A DNA stretch of 5,006 nucleotides. Source: Lachnospiraceae bacterium. GTDB taxonomy: Bacteria > Bacillota_A > Clostridia > Lachnospirales > Lachnospiraceae. Within the stretch, counting starts at the first letter, position 1, and each line of letters starts with the position of its first letter. Below the pieces are notes generated by a model, which did not search any database, had not been told where the DNA came from, and was given only the letters and a program-made list of their open reading frames with translations. The stretch lies in contig JAGCZE010000390.1 of NCBI GenBank assembly GCA_017960415.1, positions 1 to 5,006 on the forward strand, in the 5' to 3' direction. This document shows positions 1-5,006 of this stretch, piece by piece. The position numbers were made by a program, and so were the translations under genes.

Positions 1-32
1 AAAGGCCTTTATAACACAGGAGGAAATCGCTG

Positions 33-593
33 ATGGATGATGAACGGATCGTCGGGCTGTTCTGGCAGCGTGACGAAGCCGCGATCGCGGAGACAAAAAA
101 GAAATACGGGAAATACTGTTTCTCGATCGCCGACCGCATACTGAACGATCGTGAGGATGCGATGGAATGTGTGAACGACGCTTATTTGGGCGCGTGGAAC
201 TCGATCCCGCCACATAAGCCGGAAGTGCTCGCTACATTTCTCGGTAAGATAACGCGCCGCATCGCATTGAAAATGTACAGAGCACGGTCCGCGCAGAAGC
301 GGGGCGGCGGTGAGGCATGCGTTTCATTTGATGAGCTCGAAGAGTGCATTCCTTCGGGACAGGCGATCGATGAGAGACTGGAAGAAGCAGAGTTGGTGAA
401 GCTCATCGATTCGTTCCTCGAGGGGCTTACAGTTACCGAAAGACGTGTTTTTTTGCGGAGGTACTGGTTCTTTGATTCTGTCAGTGACATTTCCAAAAGA
501 TACGGTTTTGGAAGCAGCAAGGTAAAAATGATCCTGAAGCGTACACGCGACAAGCTGCGTGTGCGGCTGCAGGATGAGGGAATTCTGCTGTAA
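33..593 (+). CDS. RNA polymerase sigma-70 family factor, ECF-like
   Basis: Alternative sigma factor of 186 residues, the usual size for the ECF group. It would bind core RNA polymerase in the cytoplasm and direct it to a small set of promoters. Region 2 covers about residues 15-85, with the typical acidic/aromatic helix DAMECVNDAYLGAW at 42-55 and a basic helix (TRRIALKMYRAR) at 74-85. A variable acidic linker (about 86-120) leads to region 4 (about 121-180), whose helix-turn-helix lies near 149-179 and is rich in Lys and Arg (SSKVKMILKRTRDKLR). No region 1.1 or region 3 is evident. The ATG is supported by AGGAGG at 18-23 with a 9-base spacer. The gene ends 13 bases before the membrane-protein gene at 607, so the two are almost certainly cotranscribed, the standard arrangement for a sigma factor and its membrane-bound regulator. 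The operon promoter lies left of the window. Target promoters and inducing signal cannot be read from the sequence. Confidence 0.93.
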   Translation: MDDERIVGLFWQRDEAAIAETKKKYGKYCFSIADRILNDREDAMECVNDAYLGAWNSIPPHKPEVLATFLGKITRRIALKMYRARSAQKRGGGEACVSFDELEECIPSGQAIDERLEEAELVKLIDSFLEGLTVTERRVFLRRYWFFDSVSDISKRYGFGSSKVKMILKRTRDKLRVRLQDEGILL

Positions 594-606
594 ATAAGGA
601 GGCAAT

Positions 607-1782
607 ATGAGATCTGATAAGCTTCAGGACGCAATAGGTGAAGTGCGAAATGAATATATAGAGGATGCTGAGCTTGAAATCAGCGCAAAAAGAAGGGCTT
701 GGATCCACTGGGCGGCTGTCGCTGCACGCGTTTGTTTTGCAGTGGTCGGGACGGTTATATTTTTAAATAAAAGACCTGCTTCTTCAGGAATTGCTCAGTG
801 GTCCTTATCCACAAAAGCACAGGATTATTTTAGAAACAGCGGCAATGGAAAACAGGGAGGATCTTCGGCAGAGGCGGACCTGATCATGGCGCCTTACGCG
901 GTTGCGGCAATGCTCTCGGATGAACGAAGCAGACTGGAAGCAGAAGGAGTGATCCCTTTGATGCCGGAGCATCCGGAACAGAGCTTTATGGCAGCGTACA
1001 ACGGAGACGGAAGCCTGTATAAGGTCGATCTTCTGTGGATGCGGAGAGGATCGGGAATCGAGGAGTACAGCGATATGAGCCTGACTGCCGCACCTGAGGA
1101 GCTACACGAGATAAGCGATACGATATATATTCCCGTTGATGAATTCGGCAATGAAATACCGGCTTATGTTACAGTTACCGAGCGCGATGGGATAAGGATC
1201 TATGCCGAAGGCAGGGAAAATGAGAACAAAACAATAATCTGGAAGACAGACAAAGCGTGGTATCGGATCAGCGGAAGCTTTAAGGACAGCTATGATGATA
1301 TGGTAGCGCTTCTTGACTGGTTCTGGGCGCATCCGCTGGATATTGCCTTATTTGAAGGACCGGGTGAGGACGTTTTGGTTTATTCAAATCGGGCAGAACA
1401 GCCGGACGCTTTTGAGGAAATAATTCCCGGCTTTGAGAGCCTGGGATATGCAGCTGAGTATGAAAAGGTTAATCTCGGACATGCGTATCTTGCACCGGAC
1501 ATGACGACTCCTGTATGGTTTGAAGGCGTATATACCCGCGGCGATACGTGTATCAGATGGACGATCAGTACCGGCGCGGATGCAGATGCATGGGCAGCAA
1601 ATCTGGGGAGAATTTCTGAACTTACTGAAGAAAAAGTGAAAACTGCGATAGAGCAGAAAGGCTATTTCAATATTTTCTTTGACAGAAGGGCTTCTGATAA
1701 GCTTATGCCCTGCATGGCGACATTAACGGTTGAGCAGGGAACCGCAGAGAATGCATGGGAGATCATTGATTCGCTGAAATGA
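607..1782 (+). CDS. Single-pass membrane protein, probable anti-sigma/sensor partner of the upstream sigma factor
   Basis: 391-residue protein with a short cytoplasmic N-terminus (residues 1-30), one hydrophobic segment at about 31-53 and an extracytoplasmic part of about 335 residues. The N-terminus (DKLQDAIGEV then an acidic stretch and KRR) followed by a Trp-rich helix start matches, from memory, proteins encoded just after ECF-type sigma factors in Clostridia. Such proteins are thought to hold the sigma factor at the membrane. The outer part contains IIWKTDKAWYRISGSF at 210-225 and a Trp-rich DWFWAHP segment soon after, resembling DUF4367-like extracellular modules. A second stretch (VWFEGVYTRGDTCIRW) lies further on. 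These domain assignments are tentative. Oddity: Arg41 falls inside the predicted membrane helix. AGGAGG at 597-602 is only 4 bases from the ATG, a short spacer, but no better in-frame start is nearby. The role is inferred mainly from gene order, and no classical zinc anti-sigma (HxxxCxxC) motif is visible. Confidence 0.8.
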   Translation: MRSDKLQDAIGEVRNEYIEDAELEISAKRRAWIHWAAVAARVCFAVVGTVIFLNKRPASSGIAQWSLSTKAQDYFRNSGNGKQGGSSAEADLIMAPYAVAAMLSDERSRLEAEGVIPLMPEHPEQSFMAAYNGDGSLYKVDLLWMRRGSGIEEYSDMSLTAAPEELHEISDTIYIPVDEFGNEIPAYVTVTERDGIRIYAEGRENENKTIIWKTDKAWYRISGSFKDSYDDMVALLDWFWAHPLDIALFEGPGEDVLVYSNRAEQPDAFEEIIPGFESLGYAAEYEKVNLGHAYLAPDMTTPVWFEGVYTRGDTCIRWTISTGADADAWAANLGRISELTEEKVKTAIEQKGYFNIFFDRRASDKLMPCMATLTVEQGTAENAWEIIDSLK

Positions 1783-1794
1783 ACATAAAGGACA

Positions 1795-1836
1795 GGACGG
1801 GGGCTGCGGTTCAAAAGTGACCTGCAGCCCCCGTCC
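1795..1836. terminator. GC-rich perfect hairpin between convergent genes, probable bidirectional terminator
   Basis: Bases 1795-1807 (GGACGGGGGCTGC) and 1824-1836 (GCAGCCCCCGTCC) form a perfect 13-bp inverted repeat with a 16-base centre, in which 2-4 more pairs are possible. It sits 12 bases after the plus-strand stop at 1782 and 7 bases before the end of the minus-strand gene, so it can stop transcription from both sides. Neither side carries a clean run of T. The minus-strand exit (CCTTTATGTTCATTT) is more T-rich than the plus-strand exit (CTAAGAATCATTTATTT). The unusually long GC stem with a CAAAAGTGAC-type loop also recalls hairpin repeats scattered in Clostridia genomes, so it may be a dispersed repeat that doubles as a terminator. 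Confidence 0.7.
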
Positions 1837-1843
1837 CTAAGAA

Positions 1844-2185
1844 TCATTTATTTGCCAGTCCAGTCATTCTGTCATACTGCTCATACATCTTCTGCACCGA
1901 ATTTTCCAGCAGATAGTAGTGCGCGATATACGGGATCAGCAGGCACAGCAGGGCAGCGAACAGTATAATAAGTGCCCATGAGAACACAAACAGCAGCGCG
2001 ATGAACACCATGAATGCGAGTACGGCAAAAAGAGCCGTTACTATCAGGTGTATCAGGCGTTCATGCATGAAAAATGATATCTGAGTCAGATGCTCCTGCT
2101 TTTCGGCGGCCCAATCAATGTTGGGATCATTGCCGGCGAGCAGGAGATCTATTTTCTTAAGGTATTCCGTGATCCGTTTCTTCAT
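1844..2185 (-). CDS. Small membrane protein with two transmembrane helices, function unknown
   Basis: 113-residue protein. The N-terminal 43 residues are hydrophilic with a charged start (MKKRITEYLKKIDLLL), resembling short proteins whose N-terminal helix precedes a membrane hairpin. Two hydrophobic segments follow at about 44-64 and 66-88, separated by almost no loop, then a C-terminal tail with the segment HYYLLENSVQKMYEQYDRM (89-107). The pattern HERLIHLIVT before the first helix and LENSVQKMYEQYD after the second resembles, from memory, a family of hypothetical proteins common in Clostridia. No catalytic motif or known function is apparent. With both termini likely on the same side, a cytoplasmic N- and C-terminus is plausible. 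The ATG is backed by AGAGGA (plus-strand 2192-2197) 6 bases upstream, and an extended -10 promoter lies at 2218-2226. It is transcribed alone, away from the secreted peptidase and towards the sigma operon. Confidence 0.82.
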   Translation of the reverse strand: MKKRITEYLKKIDLLLAGNDPNIDWAAEKQEHLTQISFFMHERLIHLIVTALFAVLAFMVFIALLFVFSWALIILFAALLCLLIPYIAHYYLLENSVQKMYEQYDRMTGLANK

Positions 2186-2217
2186 AGTATGTCCTCTTGA
2201 ATCCTCATGATGATAAT

Positions 2218-2226
2218 ATTATAGCA
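2218..2226 (-). promoter_or_regulatory. Extended -10 promoter for the small membrane-protein gene
   Basis: Read on the minus strand this is TGCTATAAT, a perfect TATAAT with the TGN extension. The expected -35 position (plus-strand 2241-2246, GCACGT on the minus strand) is a poor match to TTGACA, which an extended -10 can compensate for. It would start transcription near 2211, leaving a leader of about 25 bases that holds the AGAGGA ribosome binding site. It overlaps a 10-base palindrome, ATAATATTAT, at 2213-2222. Confidence 0.6.
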
Positions 2227-2237
2227 GATTACACATC

Positions 2238-2266
2238 TTTACGTGCCTGAATTTTCATGATAGAAT
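2238..2266 (+). promoter_or_regulatory. Sigma-A type promoter for the secreted metallopeptidase gene
   Basis: TTTACG (2238-2243, 4 of 6 matches to TTGACA), a 17-base spacer and TAGAAT (2261-2266, 5 of 6 matches to TATAAT), with the -10 preceded by TGA as an extended -10. The predicted start near 2273 gives a leader of about 37 bases with GGAGG near its end. Its -35 occupies the same bases as the -35 position of the opposing promoter, so the two may compete for polymerase. Confidence 0.55.
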
Positions 2267-2296
2267 AACGAGCGCTGAAAAAAGAGAAAGAGTATT

Positions 2297-2301
2297 GGAG
2301 G
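2297..2301 (+). promoter_or_regulatory. Ribosome binding site that fixes the metallopeptidase start at 2310
   Basis: GGAGG lies 8 bases before the ATG at 2310. An in-frame TTG at 2295 would extend the protein by five residues (MEEEL), but that TTG overlaps this site and has no ribosome binding site of its own. The acidic extension would also precede a normal signal peptide. The ATG at 2310 is therefore the better start. Confidence 0.8.
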
Positions 2302-2309
2302 AAGAGTTA

Positions 2310-3914
2310 ATGAGATTTATGAAAAAGCTGCTTGCGCCAGTTATTTTGCTGGCGATGATCGCAGGAATGTTTCCTGCCATCGGCGCAGAGGCAGCTGCAA
2401 AGCCCGCGAAGGCAAAGGTTACGGTTCAGGCAAATGACGACGGGAAGAGCGTGACGCTGACCGTTGCAAAGACAAAGAATGCCGAAGGCTACAAGATCAT
2501 GGTAAAGAAGCCCGGAGCGAAGAAGTTCACGAAGCTGACCACGCTCAAAGAGGACGGAACAAAAGCAAGAACCTATACCGTGAAGAAGCTTACTGAGGGC
2601 GAGTATCAGTTCAAGGTCCGCGCGTACCTGAAGAGCGGCAGCAAGACTGTTTGGGGCAAGTACAGCAAGGCCGTTTCGGTTACTGTGGGAACCGCTTCAG
2701 TCGATGAAAATAAGATCGATGTCGGGTACATTACCAAAAAGCAGACCGTTATTGAAACCGAATATCTGATCTTTGATATCGAACCCAATGTTTATGTGGT
2801 TCCCGGTCTGGCTGAAAAGGCTGACGAGATATTCAGGACCATGGAGAAGGTCACCGGAAGGTCGGTAAAGGACGGAAAGTATTATGATAATAAAATAACA
2901 GTCCATGTGAACAGAACAGGCGCAAAGAATACCCTGTACGAAAACAGCGGAGTCTGCGGCGGAACATCCGATGAGATATGGATAGCACCGTCGGATCTGT
3001 TTGTGGACAGCGCATATGCGTTCACACATGAGCTCGGACATGCGTTTAACCAGGAGTTTACCGGAGGCTTTGCCGGAACTGTCATGGATGAAGGCTTTAC
3101 GACCTATACCGAAATGAAGATCGCGGATTATCTTGCTGAGAACGATCCGGATCTGGGTGCTGTACAGGGACCTTCATTTGCCGTAAAAACCAACATGAGA
3201 ATAGACGATTACGCTCTAATGTACGGACAGTCCGTAGAATATTGGATGAGTCATACGGGTGAAGCGTATGATTTCTGTTCTAACGGAGCTTACGGAGTCG
3301 GATTCAGGCTGATGGGCTATCTTGAAGAGAAGTTCGGAGATTATACCGCCTGGTTTGAGTACTATGATAAGCTTGCGGCCGATGAAGTAAAAAAGCGCGG
3401 AGTATATGTGATCGATGAGCTGCCCGGTGATGTGAAGGCCGATCTGGCGGTCGAGGCATTGAAGAAGGCCTATGGCAAGAAGGTACTCGACAATTTCTAT
3501 CCCTGGATGAAGAAAAATCAGGACGGAAGGTTTGACTGCGATTACCATGAAAGCATAAACAGATTCCTGGCGGTAAAGGAGTATACGGTCTATCCGTTAT
3601 ACTGGTGGGGAACCAACACGACCGAGCTTTCATATCATCAAATGACCGAATACAACGATCTGACAGTCAATATCGCGCCGGCCGAGTTTTATCTGAGAGA
3701 GTATAAGGGAGAGGATACATCGAAGCTTGTTCTTAATGTCTCGGAAGGCACGACTGTCGAGCTTTATGACTATTACGGAAAACTTCTGGATAAGGTACAG
3801 GATACACAGATCTCTTTGACCGGTGTCGCTTCGGTCAAACTCGTCGGAACAGGAGCTACTGTATTCTCAATAACAGGATATAATATCTATGTTCATGAGA
3901 ACTTTGATGACTGA
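2310..3914 (+). CDS. Secreted FN3-domain zinc metallopeptidase (HExxH...E, gluzincin-like)
   Basis: 534-residue exported protein, numbered from the ATG at 2310. Residues 1-28 are a signal peptide: basic MRFMKK start, hydrophobic core, likely cleavage after AEA at 26-28. Residues about 31-127 form a fibronectin type III-like module, unusually rich in lysine. The catalytic region (about 135-430) contains FTHELGHAFNQEF with the zinc motif H240-E241-L-G-H244 and a downstream E261 in MDEGFTTYTE, the expected third ligand of gluzincin peptidases (HExxH, 16 residues, E). A later segment (GAYGVGFRLMGYLEEKFG) resembles the Tyr/Gly helix that follows the active site in basic secretory protein and peptidase-MA-like families. 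The last 110 residues look beta-rich, possibly a substrate- or wall-binding domain. No LPxTG, SLH or dockerin anchor is visible, so it is probably released or held by charge. The exact family and substrate are not recognised. Proteolysis is inferred from the motif. It has its own promoter and terminator. Confidence 0.85.
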   Translation: MRFMKKLLAPVILLAMIAGMFPAIGAEAAAKPAKAKVTVQANDDGKSVTLTVAKTKNAEGYKIMVKKPGAKKFTKLTTLKEDGTKARTYTVKKLTEGEYQFKVRAYLKSGSKTVWGKYSKAVSVTVGTASVDENKIDVGYITKKQTVIETEYLIFDIEPNVYVVPGLAEKADEIFRTMEKVTGRSVKDGKYYDNKITVHVNRTGAKNTLYENSGVCGGTSDEIWIAPSDLFVDSAYAFTHELGHAFNQEFTGGFAGTVMDEGFTTYTEMKIADYLAENDPDLGAVQGPSFAVKTNMRIDDYALMYGQSVEYWMSHTGEAYDFCSNGAYGVGFRLMGYLEEKFGDYTAWFEYYDKLAADEVKKRGVYVIDELPGDVKADLAVEALKKAYGKKVLDNFYPWMKKNQDGRFDCDYHESINRFLAVKEYTVYPLYWWGTNTTELSYHQMTEYNDLTVNIAPAEFYLREYKGEDTSKLVLNVSEGTTVELYDYYGKLLDKVQDTQISLTGVASVKLVGTGATVFSITGYNIYVHENFDD

Positions 3915-3942
3915 AGAAGGGAAAATACGAATAATAAGCGAT

Positions 3943-3980
3943 AAAGAGGAAGGCAGTAGAAATGCGGCCTTCCTCTTTTT
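3943..3980. terminator. Intrinsic terminator, bidirectional, between convergent genes
   Basis: AAAGAGGAAGGC (3943-3954) pairs with GCCTTCCTCTTT (3967-3978) to give a 12-bp stem with a 12-base loop, and the stem runs into TTTTT at 3976-3980. This is a classical rho-independent terminator for the metallopeptidase, 28 bases after its stop. On the minus strand the same stem exits into TATCGCTTATTATT, T-rich enough to end the deacylase transcript as well, whose stop codon is 25 bases away. Confidence 0.88.
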
Positions 3981-4005
3981 GCTTCTGTATTTGGTGTGTT
4001 TGAAA

Positions 4006-5006
4006 TTATATCTTCAGTAATCTTCCAGTGCCCTTCAGCGCTTCGGTATCGAGCTTCCCCTCATCCAGCACGAGTTTTCCGTTAATGAATACCTTATCGA
4101 TACCGAAAGGTTTGCCCTGATCGGGAGTTGCGGCTTTTATCTCATTTTCGTCTAATATAGTGAGGTCGGCGAAGCAGCCTTCCCTCAGGTAACCTCTGTC
4201 CTTCAGCGCGAATCTGTCGGCGACAGCGCCTGTCATCTTGCGGATCGTCATCGGCATGGAGCAGCCGGTGCCGAGCAGGGAATCACGGATGAACTTCGGG
4301 TAGCAGTAATAGATGACGGGATTCTGGATGCCGTGCTCCTCAACCCATCCGTCGGTCATGTAGAGGCAATGCTCATTATTCTCGAACTCGCTGATGATCT
4401 CGGGAGTGGAATAGGGACCCATGTTCACACGGCCCTGGAAATTGCTTTTTTCGCAGAGCATCAGGTACGCGTCGAGGTCTGACAGACCTTCTTCCTTCGC
4501 GATCTGATGGACGGTCTTACCTTCGTATTTCTCATGGCCGGGGCCGATATAGGCGATCTCGATATCGTTGAAGCCAAAGCCCAGAAGCAGGCTCGATGCC
4601 TTGATCAGGAGAGAGAGCTTAAGTCTGTTCAGCGGCTTTTTGCGTTCAGCCATGCTCATGCCCTGATACCAGGTGGGAAGGATAACCGTGATCACGGAGA
4701 CGCCGAGGCATTCGTTGTAAATGTCGAACATCGCGTCAACGCCATCTGCCCGGAGCTTTTTCATTATCTGCACGAACTCGTCCTTATCCTTCAGTGAACG
4801 CTTTCCGACGAAGATGGCGTGAGAGTACTGGAGCTTGAGCTTTGTGCCCTTCGCGATCTCTACGAGCTCATCGACGGCCCTTAAGAGATGTGAGCGGCCG
4901 AGCAGCTCGGGGTATGCCATCGAAACTGCCGAATTGGCTCTCGGATGAACGGTGAGAGGCTTGTCATATTTTAAGCAGAGGGCCGCAACTTTCTTTAATT
5001 CTTCGG
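4006..5006 (-). CDS. N-acyl-D-amino-acid deacylase family amidohydrolase, partial (N-terminus outside window)
   Basis: The reading frame stays open to the right edge, giving 332 C-terminal residues. Family members are usually about 500, so roughly a third is missing. The in-frame ATG at 4920 is internal, because conserved sequence continues upstream of it. Visible TIM-barrel metal-site motifs of the D-aminoacylase type are His in TVHPRA (fragment residue 20, bases 4945-4947), His in LQYSHAIFVG (62, bases 4819-4821) and Asp in LYMTDGW (218, bases 4351-4353). The family's metal-binding Cys would be in the missing part. The C-terminus returns to the small beta domain (GCFADLTILDENEI, then FINGKLVLDEGK) and ends with GRLLK, typical of the group. 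Such cytoplasmic enzymes hydrolyse N-acyl-D-amino acids to a D-amino acid and a carboxylate. The actual substrate here is unknown, and some members act on other cyclic amides or N-acyl compounds. The gene converges on the metallopeptidase. Confidence 0.87.
   Translation of the reverse strand, partial: EELKKVAALCLKYDKPLTVHPRANSAVSMAYPELLGRSHLLRAVDELVEIAKGTKLKLQYSHAIFVGKRSLKDKDEFVQIMKKLRADGVDAMFDIYNECLGVSVITVILPTWYQGMSMAERKKPLNRLKLSLLIKASSLLLGFGFNDIEIAYIGPGHEKYEGKTVHQIAKEEGLSDLDAYLMLCEKSNFQGRVNMGPYSTPEIISEFENNEHCLYMTDGWVEEHGIQNPVIYYCYPKFIRDSLLGTGCSMPMTIRKMTGAVADRFALKDRGYLREGCFADLTILDENEIKAATPDQGKPFGIDKVFINGKLVLDEGKLDTEALKGTGRLLKI

Noticed and set aside
1..17. AAAGGCCTTT palindrome (1-10) and TATAAC (10-15) upstream of the sigma gene, as operator and -10 box
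   Set aside because: The TATAAC is so close to AGGAGG (18-23) that transcription starting from it would exclude or abut the ribosome binding site. The palindrome is short and sits at the window edge, so nothing can be concluded.
182..634. 150-residue open frame antisense to the sigma factor
   Set aside because: It is Ser/Arg-rich shadow sequence opposite a conserved sigma factor, with no family resemblance.
2295..2309. TTG start at 2295 for the metallopeptidase
   Set aside because: It overlaps the GGAGG that serves the ATG at 2310, lacks its own ribosome binding site and would put acidic residues before the signal peptide.
3216..3633. Two antisense frames of about 110 residues opposite the metallopeptidase
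   Set aside because: Both are low-complexity shadows (Pro/Arg/Ser-rich or hydrophobic) of a gene with clear domains and its own expression signals.
4507..4797. 96-residue open frame on the plus strand
   Set aside because: It lies wholly antisense to the well-supported deacylase and shows no recognisable domain or ribosome binding site.
4918..4920. ATG at 4920 as the real start of the deacylase
   Set aside because: The frame continues upstream to the window edge with family-like sequence, including the TVHPRA metal motif, so this Met is internal.
2310..5006. Secreted peptidase and deacylase as one peptide-degradation operon
   Set aside because: The genes are convergent with a strong terminator between them, so any shared pathway is only a guess.

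Overview
The window looks like chromosomal DNA of a Clostridia-type Firmicute, most likely Lachnospiraceae-like. The grounds are AGGAGG-type ribosome binding sites, a sigma factor paired with a single-pass membrane protein of a style common there, a lysine-rich FN3 secreted protein and the style of the small membrane protein. This placement is inference from protein and signal style, since no marker gene is present. There is no sign of a phage, insertion sequence, CRISPR array or RNA gene.

Layout: (1) 33-1782, plus strand, is a two-gene operon. It holds an ECF-like sigma-70 factor and, 13 bases downstream, a single-pass membrane protein with a large extracytoplasmic part that is probably its anti-sigma or sensor partner. 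(2) 1795-1836 is a strong GC-rich hairpin between convergent genes. (3) 1844-2185, minus strand, is a small two-helix membrane protein of unknown function. (4) 2186-2309 is a compact divergent promoter region serving genes on both sides. (5) 2310-3914, plus strand, is a secreted protein with signal peptide, basic FN3 module, HExxH...E zinc metallopeptidase domain and beta-rich C-terminus. (6) 3943-3980 is a bidirectional intrinsic terminator. (7) 4006 to the right edge, minus strand, is the C-terminal two thirds of an N-acyl-D-amino-acid deacylase-type amidohydrolase whose start lies outside the window.

Only the sigma factor and its partner form a clear functional unit. The secreted peptidase and the deacylase could both act in peptide or amino-acid scavenging, but they are convergent, separately terminated genes, so any link is speculative. 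I did not find a convincing undescribed multi-gene system. The items most worth checking are the uncharacterised FN3-metallopeptidase, the sigma/membrane-protein pair with an arginine inside its membrane helix, and the perfect 13-bp inverted repeat, which may be a dispersed element. All spacers between genes are shorter than 130 bases.
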